Source: Adiantum capillus-veneris (Eukaryota; Streptophyta; Polypodiopsida; Polypodiales; Pteridaceae). Taken from it: DNA of 64,000 bases. The translations under genes were made by a program, and so were the position numbers. The stretch is taken from contig CM043966.1 of NCBI GenBank assembly GCA_014529385.2, positions 39,736,037 through 39,800,036 of the forward strand. Reading direction: 5' to 3'. Positions 1 to 10,076 of the stretch are shown here, piece by piece. The notes under the pieces are model-generated. The model did not search any database. It was not told the origin of the DNA and saw only the letters and a list, made by a program, of their open reading frames with translations. Every line of letters begins with the position of its first letter. Positions within the stretch are counted from its first letter, which is position 1.

Positions 1-826
1 CTCGCCAAAGATGGTTCATCTCTTTGAGGTCGTTCTATGGGTGGCCTACCAGGATCTGTTGACCCTAGAGTCTTTGGCTTACTCTCTCCTTGATACCTTG
101 AATAGAGTGGTGGTTCTTGCAAATCCCTTAGCCCTCCTGCGGCTTGATAACCATCTCAGTTTTGGTCTTGTTCCATTGTAGCACTCTGTCGAAGCCATGC
201 TTGCAATGATGGCTGGTTTGCTCGTTGGTTTTGGTTGTTGAATGAGTGCGGTTGGGTGGAATGTGAGGTGGCATCATAATCTTCTAAAAAAGGATTCGTC
301 AACTTGCTTTGGGTGTAGGTGGCTCTTGGCACTTCCTCAGGGGCATATGTTGATGCTCCTAGACCTGTTGCCCTTTCCACCTCCTCTGAGAGAATACGTT
401 GGTATTCTCGCCCGTATCTATCAACAAAAACTATACCCTTTCCCATGGCAGTTTCATAAGAGAATAAGTAAAGAACCTTGTCTTTGCTTAATTCGTTTAG
501 GTAAGGTTCTTTGTTGTGAAAGTAAGCGACTATACCCTCACTCTCATGCTTGTAGATTCCCATGTTCTCATTATAAGTTGGAAGCCTGGTTGTTTTCTTA
601 TCATACATAAAAATAGCTCCGGGCCGATCAATGTTTGGTAGGCGGTTCTTGAGCTTTCTGAAACTATTTTCCCTTTCATCACATTATCTCCATATCTGTT
701 ATAATCTTCAGGGTTACTAACTATTAGATAGTGGTTCCCCTTTTCGTCTCGAAATATATCTCCATCATCATAGACTCGGATTATCTCCAATCTCTGTGTT
801 GGCCTCTCTTCAATACAAATGCTCAA
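1..826 (-). pseudogene. Element F gag, N-terminal part (left copy), broken
   Basis: Two overlapping reading frames (826-530 and 608-156) together match the N-terminal part of the Gag of element A at 30745-29183. The second carries an aromatic-rich module with GIYK near its start and DRYGREYQ near its end. That module recurs as YVGLYKYNNG...KYGRQY in A and as GLYRFTNG...KYGRDY in D. A frameshift near 600 and a stop at 156 break the frame, and the capsid part lies outside the window. The module is not one I can match to a named domain. The call as Gag rests on its position before the capsid region in A and in the right copy of F. Confidence 0.7.
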
Positions 827-1060
827 CCACTACTGTATTTTATACAATGCTAATGTTCTGGATTAGGTATGCTAATTTGAATTTGTACTTCCCTCGGATG
901 TTGGTCAATTCACGCGAAAAAGTCTGAATTCAGTCTTTGCTCCGTCAAATGGACAAAGAAGGTCCAAATTCACTTTTGAAAGAAGTTCTAGAACCCATAA
1001 GTCAAATGGAATCTCACATGGTTTAAGCCCAGTCAAATTTTCTCTTCAGTAAGCCCTTAT

Positions 1061-1084
1061 AGACATCCTACGCGTAGGATGTCT
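1061..1084. repeat. Family-1 palindrome, perfect copy
   Basis: A perfect 24-bp inverted repeat: arm AGACATCCTA, centre CGCG, complementary arm. It is one of four in this leader and is repeated at 41999-42022 in the right copy. Confidence 0.95.
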
Positions 1085-1336
1085 CCCGCTTTGTTTTGCC
1101 TGGATTTTTGCACTATGGTTTCACCTTGATGTGCTGAGTCTACAACTGTTTTTACTTTTTGATTTGGACACTTACAACCTGGTCAATGGGTCAGAAATCT
1201 GATCCGACAGTCTGTTGCTGATCTTGATCAGTCTAATCAACTCCAATTTGGACCAAAAGTGACCAGGAGGCTTGCCTTAGGCTATACAACACATTGCTAT
1301 GCTCATAGTCAATGTCCGGCTTCAATTTCTTGCTTT

Positions 1337-1360
1337 AGACATCCTACGCCTAGGATGTCT
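1337..1360. repeat. Family-1 palindrome, one centre change
   Basis: The 10-base arms are intact; the centre reads CGCC instead of CGCG. The same change is present in the right copy at 42275-42298, so it predates the block duplication. Confidence 0.93.
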
Positions 1361-1461
1361 TTTTCATCAGAATGGCTTCAAACTCAAAGCACAGGCTCCC
1401 CTTGAGTTGCTGATCACTTTGGTATACTCAAAATTTGGTTTGGAGTCCAAAATCACACAGA

Positions 1462-1485
1462 AGACATCCTACGCGTAGGATGTCT
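1462..1485. repeat. Family-1 palindrome, perfect copy
   Basis: A perfect 24-bp inverted repeat with ACGCGT at its centre. The right-copy counterpart is 42400-42423. Confidence 0.95.
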
Positions 1486-1904
1486 TTTTGGCCCGTTTGA
1501 CCGCAGACTTGACCCACAGCTTCCCCTTGATGTCAGTAACCCAGTGTTATGCTTAGATTTTGGTTTGGATTTCAAAAGTCCCCAATTTTAGATGTTATTG
1601 CCTTTTTCAGTCAAAAGTGCTAAATTCGGCTTTGAATCCAATTTTCTCACCCAAATGAGGTGAAACCCCTTTCAGTCACTCAATATGTCATGCAAGACAT
1701 GCTAGTGCAGCCATCTTATGGTTTTGGTCTCAAAATAACGTTTTGGCACAATTTGGGTAGGATGTCTGGCAATTTCAGTCTATCTTGCCTTATCCTGTCC
1801 AGATATGGTCAAATTTCCACCTTCCAGTTGAAACAAGGGTAAACCCCTCCTTCTGAAGACACTGGTCAACTCAAAATCCCAAAATTCCCACTAGATTAGC
1901 CTGT

Positions 1905-1928
1905 AGACATCCTACGTGTAGAATGTCT
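1905..1928. repeat. Family-1 palindrome, degenerate copy
   Basis: The same 24-bp motif with CGTG at the centre and one arm mismatch (TAGAATGTCT). The right copy at 42843-42866 keeps both arms perfect. A lone half-site TAGGATGTCT lies at 1758-1767. Confidence 0.88.
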
Positions 1929-2448
1929 CCTGGCTTGAAATTAATTTTTTTTCTGACAGAAATGCTCCTGATTCTCTATAGCTCTATCAGAAACACTCAC
2001 AGTAACTTTTGGACTTCTCTTAGGCTTTCAAACACACTTTTGCATCTTTTACAAACTTGTGATGACTTTACCAAGCAAGTATACATACATGAAATGCTCT
2101 AGATCCTGAATCATGATGTCCTACTTACTCTACTCCTACTTATCATGTGAAATGGTGACAATGGTGTTTTGGTTGCTTTCTGGCCTCTCCGGACTCTCAA
2201 GCCATCCTCTCACCACTTCTACCACTCCAATTCCTACTCAAGAACTCGACTACTACCTAAATCTATCTTGGTGTACCTAAATCTACCTAAGTCAAAGGAT
2301 CTAGGTCAGAGACACACACTTCGTAGACTCCCTAAGACCTAGAGAGTCCTCCACCCTCTGATCCTATCTAAATGTAAAACGAGACTCTTGGCAAGCCAAA
2401 AATCCCAATCCTCAAGGATTAGTCTCGGTCACCTACCTAAGGTTTTCG

Positions 2449-2466
2449 TCCCCGACAGCGGCGCCA
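2449..2466 (-). promoter_or_regulatory. Element F primer-binding site, tRNA-Asp type (left copy)
   Basis: On the minus strand this reads TGGCGCCGCTGTCGGGGA, which differs at two of 18 positions from the complement of the 3' end of plant tRNA-Asp (TGGCGCCGTTGCCGGGGA). It sits one base from the LTR edge at 2468, as expected for priming of minus-strand DNA synthesis. Confidence 0.85.
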
Positions 2467-2792
2467 ATGTTGGAAGGATACGCCGCGACGGACGTCAGCA
2501 CAACGAGAACTCACCTAACATATAATGTCAACTAAGGATGAAGCTTGACCCGCAGCCACGTGGAAGCAAGCATAAGGTGTCAACCTACACTCCATGATTC
2601 CTAACTAATTCCTACAGAGGTCTCTACCAATTGTCTAAGTCACAGCCTTCAAGAGTGCATAAGAGGAAACTTCCTACAACGCTGTCTAAAGCCGAACACC
2701 CATCAAACAATCTCAAAACACCATAGAACATGAAGGAGACCCTACTAACACCAATAGGTCGCTCTCCCTAAGGTCTATGAAACAAAACCCCA

Positions 2793-2998
2793 ACCCAAAA
2801 CACCCGGTGCAAATCACGTAGGATGTCTTGCCGAAATTTACAGGTCTTCGTTTTCGAAATCTAAAGTGCCTAATGTGTATTTCTACTCAATGTGAACCCA
2901 AAACACCCGGTGCAAATCACGTAGGATGTCTTGCCGAAATTTACAGGTCTTCGTTTTCGAAATCTAAAGTGCCTTATGTGTATTTCTACTCAATGTGA
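2793..2998. repeat. 103-bp tandem duplication inside the F LTR
   Basis: Two consecutive near-identical units (2793-2895 and 2896-2998), each starting ACCCAAAACACCCGGTGC and ending in TCAATGTGA. The right copy of the LTR has only one unit, so the duplication arose after the block was copied or was lost there. Confidence 0.92.
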
Positions 2999-3290
2999 AC
3001 GCGTGGATATGCTGTAATGAAAAATCAGACAACTTATGCTCACCCAATCACCAAATGAAGCTTGTAGAAGGAGCTTGCAAAACCGGACCGTACGCGCGGA
3101 ATGTAGATATCGGCGCGTAGCTCTTGTCGGGGGCAACACGCTGCACTTTTCCGCATTCGATTCCGACCACTGGTGCACACGTAGCGTCAAGATGAAGCTC
3201 GCACTCTCTCTCGTACACAGTATGCTCAATCACAGACTTCAAAACTTGTTTTAAAAATGACAAAAGGTCTTTTATTAAGGTCAAAAAGTG

Positions 3291-3300
3291 GTATATATAC
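3291..3300 (-). promoter_or_regulatory. TATA box of the F LTR (left copy)
   Basis: GTATATATAC, a TATA-like sequence on both strands, lies about 200 bp inside the U3 end and about 820 bp before the PBS. Its place in the LTR matches the TATA of element A. It is repeated in the right copy near 44130-44140. Confidence 0.55.
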
Positions 3301-3500
3301 CTTACAATTCTGAAACCCTAAAGTTCTAAAATCAACCAACTACTCCATCTATCTATCAAAACTGGGATACAATCTGGAAACTTCTATAAGTCCCAATATT
3401 TACAAGGTGAAAAATTAGGTTTCCTCAATAAATGAATAATTACAAAAAATGATAATCCTCCGAGTAGTTAGTCTCCGTGGGGTATGTCCAGCTTCTAACA

Positions 3501-4566
3501 TACACAAAAACCATATAGCTAGCATCAAGGGACCAATGACAAGTTGTTGTGTGCCAAGTTTTAGTGCATTCTGATACAAGGGTACATAGATCACGATCCA
3601 TGTTCCCCTTTCACAAACTGAGACCAAACTTGTACCATAGTTGAAGCAAGTCACAAGGAGCCCAGTGATCTTTTCAAAACTGAAGTTGGACATCAAAACC
3701 CAAGTCTAAATCCCAAAACTGTCAAGCACTCTAAGAAAGTACAAGATTTGACCTAAATTTCAACCTGGAGGTCCAAATCCAAATTTTTTTAATCCTATAG
3801 CATCTATTAATCATGTTGAACCTAATGGTACCAAGAAAAGTCAATTTGGCCTCCGTAATGGATCAAAATCCATGTATCCATGGTGACATATTGACTTGAA
3901 AATTTCCATATACATAGTACATATACAAGGAAACATATCCTGAAGTGCATTGGGCATTTGACCAATCAAACCAAGTCCAAATTAAAAAACATATAGTGAG
4001 TAACAAGCTGCCAAGAGATCAAGTCTAGATGTGGTTGAACATGGATCGTAATTCATGTCCCCCAACCTCAGAATTTGATAAAAATTTGCATAGGGATTGC
4101 ATATAACCTTGTCTAGTTACTTTCAAAATCTGAAGTGAAAATTTGACAGGGGATCATGGATCGTGATCCATGTACCTTTTCATAGTGGTGGTATTTGACT
4201 CAATGATCTTGTAGATATATGTGAGTATATCTCAAATCTCAAGTTTGAGCTAAAAATACCTTGAAGAGACAAGATACAAGCCAAAGTTCTTGTGCCCTAG
4301 TCTTGAGTCTATTTTGAGTGCTGCTTCAAGTGTAATTCACTAGAGTTGCTCTAACTTTTGATACACAAATCCAAATTGAGTCAAGTATAGCCAGGAAGAA
4401 AGCTTGTAAGCAATAGGAAACATCTTGACCAAAGCAAAATTTTTCCAATTTTCCTAACTCCAAACTTTTAGGATTCACAAAGACCTGACCTTTGGGAGAA
4501 TAAGTTGCACTAATCCGAGGTGGGCTTGTCAAAGACTATCTTGAGAGTTTTGAGTGAGCCTTTATC
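3501..4566 (+). other. Element D leader (left copy) with a second palindrome family
   Basis: Non-coding DNA between the F LTR and the D gag start at 4567. It holds four inverted repeats built on ATGGATC...GATCCAT: 3584-3603, 3858-3873, 4039-4058 and 4155-4172. The last has perfect 8-base arms (CATGGATC) around GT. No LTR or PBS for D was seen here, so D seems truncated at its 5' end. Confidence 0.6.
4155..4172. repeat. Family-2 palindrome (D type), best copy
   Basis: The arms CATGGATC and GATCCATG surround a 2-base centre. Weaker relatives are at 3584-3603, 3858-3873 and 4039-4058. All four recur in the right copy (about 44417-44436, 44691-44706, 44872-44891, 44988-45005). Confidence 0.85.
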
Positions 4567-5604
4567 ATGACAAATCATCCACCACCACCAGGGTATTCTA
4601 CTCCACTCAGAGACATGCAAATTGCAAGAAACACTGCAACAACTTTGACAATAGGATTTGGAGAAGGCCTAGAGGAGAAGCATGCTCTAATCAACAAACC
4701 CAAAGTGAGATTCATCAAAACCAATGAAGCCACGAGACTTCTGATGGATTACACTCATGAGGGCTTATATAGATTCACAAATGGGGATCCACATACCTAC
4801 TACAAGTGTGTAGAACACAATGCAAGAGAGTTGACAGACCATAATAATCTCTATTCATTCGGATATATAGATGCCCATGGAATGCAAGTATTGATGGTAG
4901 AGAAGTATGGACGAGATTATAAACTTGTTGATCCAATTGACACAGAATGATACACATACAAGGGTACTCCAATCTATACTTATTTTCAACCAAAAGCGAT
5001 GTCGGGAAATGCATTAGAGATGATTCCACCAAGATTTTCTCCAAGACGAGAACAGAGAGCGAGAGACATCCTTGCCAGAAACCATGAACTGGTTAGATTG
5101 GTGATTGGACCACAATGACTAAGACTATATCAAGTAGTCCAATGTGTCAAGACAAAGTAAAATGGGTGAAGGGATCCATATGCATGTCACTCTTCAAACA
5201 AGTTTGGAGAGATAAACAAATTGTAGATTTCCATACTCAGTACGAGCGATTTGGGTTAACATTGAAAGTAACAACCTTGAATTGATTCCAATCACTGAAC
5301 AAAGATGTTTTTTCACACATAGAATGACTCTTGCATGAATTTATAGAGTATTTCTCTAAGAGGGGAATGAAGCACAACACGGTGTCACAAATCTACGCTT
5401 TCAAACAAACAAAGAACAAACAAATCAAGGAAGCTTTTCTTTGCTTCAAACTATACATAGAGAGGTTCCTCGTATGAGAGCTACTGCAAGATGAGTGATT
5501 ATCATTTCTCTTCATAGAGGGCTTGAAGAACAAGAATCTCAAAAAGGACCTACATTTGAAAGCATGTATGATGTTTGAGAAAGTCACGATAGAAGCCATA
5601 TATC
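4567..5604 (+). pseudogene. Element D gag fragment (left copy)
   Basis: The ORF 4567-4950 (127 aa) starts MTNHPPPPGYSTP and carries the aromatic N-terminal Gag module seen in A and F (GLYRFTNG...KYGRDY). A TGC-to-TGA change closes it at 4950, whereas the right copy reads on to 45951. Past this point are capsid-like remnants in several frames (for example the stretch coding KNKNLKKDLHLKACMMFEK), with many stops. The copy breaks off at about 5604 at the junction with element G. It is dead as a gene. Confidence 0.75.
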
Positions 5605-6517
5605 CCAAAGTCTTATCTTTTGCAAGTTATGAAATGCTGCGGATTATGGCTATAAACGTCATTTGTAATGAGTAGTTATTCTTGTTTCAGAAGCCGAGGT
5701 GCAATGGCACTTCCAGATTGTAAATACAAAGCCATTTGACCCTTTCAACCCCATTTTTGGTTAAACCTAAGGTAGCCTTAGTATATAAGGTACCTAGGTC
5801 ATTTTGTAAGGAAGACTTTTTCATAATCAAAACTTAGCGCTGCCGTCTACTGTGTGTGAGAGAGAAAGAGAGTGAGTGTGAGCTTCATCCTCTCGCTACG
5901 CCCGGCTCGCTCAACGCATTGGAGATCCGACTGCACCATTGCTGTAGGCTCGACGAGAGCTACGCGACAACGCCAAGCATTCCACCCAAGACGAAGCGCA
6001 CACGCCGACGCATCTACGAGCTATTTGTGGTCGTAAGTGTATCAAATGATGTCTGTTTTCTGCATGCTAGTAGTCTATAGAATCGTGGCGACATAAGCTA
6101 CGCATAGGTACTCATAAATTTCAGTTTCGGGCACTTTCAAATTTCAGCTCTGTCATCCTACGCGTTTTCCGCAAATGGGTTTAGAGTGAGGGTTTTGAGT
6201 GTAGAAGCTTAGGGACAGGTGTATCCTAGTGAGGGGATGGTGTTTCTTAAGTTTCGTACGAATCTGGCATGATTAGGTGAGCTACCTTTCGTATGTGTGT
6301 ATGTGTCTAGGTGGTGTAGTTGAGAGCAGTGAGGTTCTTGATTGTGGTTTAGTTGGCCTTCCTGAGTGTTGTATGTGTAGGATGATCTCAGCTTGACAAG
6401 CTTAAGAGGTTTCCTCCGTGTGCCTATCGTGTCATCTGTGTCCTCGATTGACATTATGTTGATCTAGGTAGTGTTTGCATGCACTTCATGGGTGTGTGAG
6501 TCTCTTCCCGTCCAACA
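5605..6517 (+). repeat. Element G 5' LTR (left edge uncertain)
   Basis: The right edge is set by CCAACA followed one base later by a PBS at 6519. Within it is a clear promoter (TATATAAG at 5782-5789), and the part from about 5969 to the end is repeated at 7578-8118. No TGTT start was found near 5605, so the LTR may be cut at the junction with D. No real gene lies inside. An antisense ORF of 81 codons (6209-6454) is preserved in both copies but is explained by the repeat itself. Confidence 0.7.
5782..5789 (+). promoter_or_regulatory. TATA box of the G LTR
   Basis: TATATAAG stands about 735 bp before the LTR end. A pyrimidine-rich, then (GA)-rich stretch follows, as in a plant core promoter. 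It probably starts the genomic RNA of G near 5810-5825. Confidence 0.6.
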
Positions 6518-6518
6518 T

Positions 6519-6536
6519 TGGCGCCGCTCCTGGGGA
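6519..6536 (+). promoter_or_regulatory. Element G primer-binding site
   Basis: TGGCGCCGCTCCTGGGGA starts two bases after the LTR end. It matches the tRNA-Asp complement at 15 of 18 positions, with the first eight exact. It shows that G reads on the plus strand. Confidence 0.75.
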
Positions 6537-7061
6537 CACAAGGACCTAAGTAGGTTTCCTACTAACACTCGTGTGATGGTTGCTTGATTTAGTTTCGGCT
6601 AAAGAAAGCGTTTTTCTTAAGTGGATCCGGCAGAGGATATTCTTTGATCAAGTGGATAGCCTGGAAGCGTGTGTCTTGCCGAGGGTCTGCGACTAGATAG
6701 GTTTAGTTAGGATATGTGGATTAGAGTAGTTGTTGGTGGTCGAGTGATTTGTGAGGTGATAAAAGCATTTACTAGTCCGTGTGTGGCAGTTAAGCGTTTT
6801 TCTACTCATAGATGCAAAACCACATATGATTTGTAGGAGTAGCTTTAAGTAAGTGATCCGATTCTGATCTAGAGCTATTCAGCACTGAATTATTTGCTAA
6901 AGTGCTTGATTGCATTTGAAATCACGGAAAAGTGTGCTTTTGAGGGTAAAAATGCATTAAACAAGCTTTTGTGGACATTTTTTGTATGAATGACTGATGA
7001 TGTCCATATAAAAGAGCATTTGCAGGGGTTCCGTGAAGAAAACCTGCAATTTTGTAAACAT

Positions 7062-7085
7062 AGACGTCCTACGCGTAGGATGTCT
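7062..7085. repeat. Family-1 palindrome in G leader
   Basis: Left arm AGACGTCCTA, centre CGCG, right arm TAGGATGTCT: one arm mismatch from a perfect inverted repeat. Confidence 0.92.
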
Positions 7086-7351
7086 CAAGGGGATTCTAGA
7101 GACCAAATTTGAAAATTTTGACAGCACTAGTGTGTTTAGAGCGTAGGTTTTACCCTAGTAACATATTGACTTGAGTGTTTTTCCCTATTTTTGTTGACCA
7201 AAAGCCAAAAGGCGAAGTCAGAAAACGTAAAATTTCAGAAAAGGCTTAAATTGAGTGATTTTTGCATGTTTTTGCAATTGTGAAGCATACTTGCACTTGC
7301 TGAGAGCATAAGGAAGCATCACGGACACTTCAGTCTCAAAAAATCAGCAGT

Positions 7352-7375
7352 AGACATCCTACGCGTAGGTTGTCT
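7352..7375. repeat. Family-1 palindrome in G leader
   Basis: Left arm AGACATCCTA, centre CGCG, right arm TAGGTTGTCT: one arm mismatch. Confidence 0.92.
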
Positions 7376-7577
7376 ACAGGGTGATCTGGTGGAAATTTTG
7401 AAAATCTAAGGTTACCATTGTGTTTAAAAGGTAGGTTTTACCCTGTTTTCACCTGGAAAGTGGAAATTTGACCAAATTTTGGCAGATCAAAGCCAAAAGA
7501 CGAGAATTGCCAGACATCCTACCCAAATTGTGCCCAAGGCATAATTTATGAGACCAAACCATAGGGTGACTTCATAT

Positions 7578-8118
7578 GCCAAGCATTCCACGCGAGACGA
7601 AGCGCACACACCAATGCATCTACAAGCTATTTGTGGTCGTAACTGTATCAAACGATGTCTGTTTTGTGCGTGCTAGTAGTCTATAGAATCGTGGCAACAT
7701 AAGCTACCCATAGGTACTCATAAATTTCAGTTTCGGGCACTTTCAAATTTCAGCTCTGTCATCCTACGCGTTTTCCACAGATGGGTTTAGAGTGAGGGTT
7801 TTGAGTGTAGAAGCTTAGGGACAGGTGTATCCTAGTGAGGGGATGGTGTTCCTTAAGTTTTGTACGAATCTGGCATGATTAGGTGAATTACCTTTCGTAT
7901 GTGTGTATGTGGCTAGGTGGTGTAGTTGAGAGCAGTGAGGTTCTTGATTGTGGTTTAGTTGGCCTTCCTGAGTGTTGTATGTGTAGGATGATCTCAGCCT
8001 GACAAGCTTAAGAGATTTCCTCCGTGTGCCTATCGTGTCATCTGTGTCCTTGATTGACATTATGTTGATCTAGGTAGTGTTTGCATGCACTTCATGGGTG
8101 TGTGAGTCTCTTCCCATC
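7578..8118 (+). repeat. Second, 5'-truncated copy of the G LTR
   Basis: It is closely similar to 5969-6517, starting at GCCAAGCATTCCAC and ending at GAGTCTCTTCCC. U3 and the promoter are missing, and the sequence departs from the LTR just before its expected CA end. With the other LTR and leader it leaves a 2.5-kb remnant with no coding region, probably from recombination or a deletion. Confidence 0.85.
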
Positions 8119-9266
<1,148 letters not shown>

Positions 9267-9974
9267 ATGGAGGCCCAACGCCAAATGTCTGGATATCCTC
9301 TTTTCTTTGGAGAGCTTGGAGAGGATGCATAATTATTTTTAGCAAATTTCAAGATGTCTTGTCGTATCAAGAGGATAGTAACTGATCAAGAACATGTAGA
9401 GATGTTTGAGGTGGTCCTTAAGAAAGATGCTAGCACTTGGTTTGACTCTTTGCCTCAGGAAGTTAAAGGGAATTACACGAAAGTTGTGAATCATTTCAAG
9501 AGATACTTCTTTGATCTCCAAAACACTCAAAAGCTATGGCAAGACATTGTTTGTCATAAGCAAAAAGACTTAGATGACTACTACTTGTACAAGCAAGAGT
9601 TTCTACATCTTTGGGCTCTATGGATACGAAATGTTGCTAACCCTGGTGATGGTGCAGAATTTCTAAAGAAGGAGAGGTTCATATTCGGACTCTTTCCTGA
9701 CCTTAAGATAAAAGTTGAGTCCGGTGCACCTGCTACCTTTGATGCAGCTGAAACTAGGGCTGCTGAGAAATATAGGAAACTCAAGTGCTTAAGCAGGGAG
9801 GTTCTAATAGAAGTTCTTAGACCCAAAGGTAAGTCACAAGCATCAATATCTAGGGAGCTTCCTGAGGTAACGGTGGAAGTGATTGAGAAGTTAAATGAAT
9901 CTTTAAGCAGTTTGTCAATTCACCTTGCACAAGCTGTAGGTCCAAAGAGACAAGCAAAGAAGTCTGAGGAGTGA
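9267..9974 (+). pseudogene. Element B gag (capsid region)
   Basis: The best start is the ATG at 9267, in frame with the longer open part from 9354, but a TAA at 9330-9332 intervenes. The 206 codons from 9354 contain the typical plant Gag capsid pattern: TWFDSLP early, then a stretch rich in F, Y and L (HFKRYFFDL) and FGLFPDLK later. A TGA at 9972-9974 closes the frame just before the zinc knuckle. Its role would be to build the virus-like particle around the element RNA. The copy cannot make full Gag without suppressing stops. Confidence 0.85.
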
Positions 9975-10076
9975 GATTCACAACCTAGGAGAGGCTTGCA
10001 ATGTTGGAATTGCGGAGAGTCTGGACATGGGATGTATAATTGTCATTGACCCCGTGGGGAGCCAGGGAGACCTAAC
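9975..10076 (+). pseudogene. Element B nucleocapsid zinc knuckle
   Basis: Directly after the TGA and in the same frame is CWNCGESGHGMYNC, a standard CX2CX4HX4C zinc knuckle for RNA binding. A second TGA follows at 10048-10050. The frame then runs unbroken into the protease-RT ORF, so gag and pol of B were one frame. Confidence 0.85.

Larger units (their letters stand above)
827..2448 (-). other. Element F 5' leader with palindromes (left copy)
   Basis: This is the untranslated leader between the PBS (2449-2466) and gag. No convincing ORF is present. It holds four copies of a 24-bp palindrome with left arm AGACATCCTA, centre CGCG and a right arm that is the reverse complement of the left. Between copies are loosely repeated blocks such as 'TTTGGTTTGGA', which suggests old diverged tandem units of about 100-430 bp, each with one palindrome. 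Confidence 0.75.
2468..3500 (-). repeat. Element F 5' LTR (left copy), probable full length
   Basis: In plus coordinates it starts TGTTGGA directly beside the PBS and probably ends CTAACA at 3500, giving TG...CA ends and 1,033 bp. Removing an internal 103-bp tandem duplication leaves 930 bp, the same as the right copy (43404-44333) and close to the LTR of A (941 bp). A minus-strand TATA sequence is at 3292-3299. The inner edge is firm; the outer edge is chosen from the CA end and the matching length, so it is less certain. Half palindromes (CACGTAGGATGTCT) occur inside. Confidence 0.7.
1..5604. repeat. Left copy of a duplicated block (F 5' end head-to-head with D gag)
   Basis: This stretch aligns almost base for base with 40939-46436, in the same orientation and about 40.9 kb away, with scattered substitutions. 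It runs from inside a minus-strand gag (F), through its leader, PBS and LTR, into a plus-strand gag (D). The match ends at about 5604, where this copy switches to element G while the other copy continues in D. Its left edge lies beyond the window. The block includes the F/D junction, so that junction is older than the duplication. The left copy has an extra 103-bp tandem repeat in the LTR. Confidence 0.9.
6537..7577 (+). other. Element G leader with family-1 palindromes
   Basis: Non-coding leader after the PBS. It contains two family-1 palindromes (7062-7085 with one arm change, 7352-7375 with one arm change) and a half-site at about 7512-7522. Short stretches such as TAGGTTTTACCCTG recur between them. 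There is no gag; at 7578 the sequence jumps to a second LTR copy. Confidence 0.7.

Noticed and set aside
6209-8060. Antisense ORFs of 81 codons at 6209-6454 and 7815-8060 that are conserved between the two copies
   Set aside because: They lie within the duplicated LTR of G, so their likeness is that of the repeat. No start context, domain or codon signal supports them.
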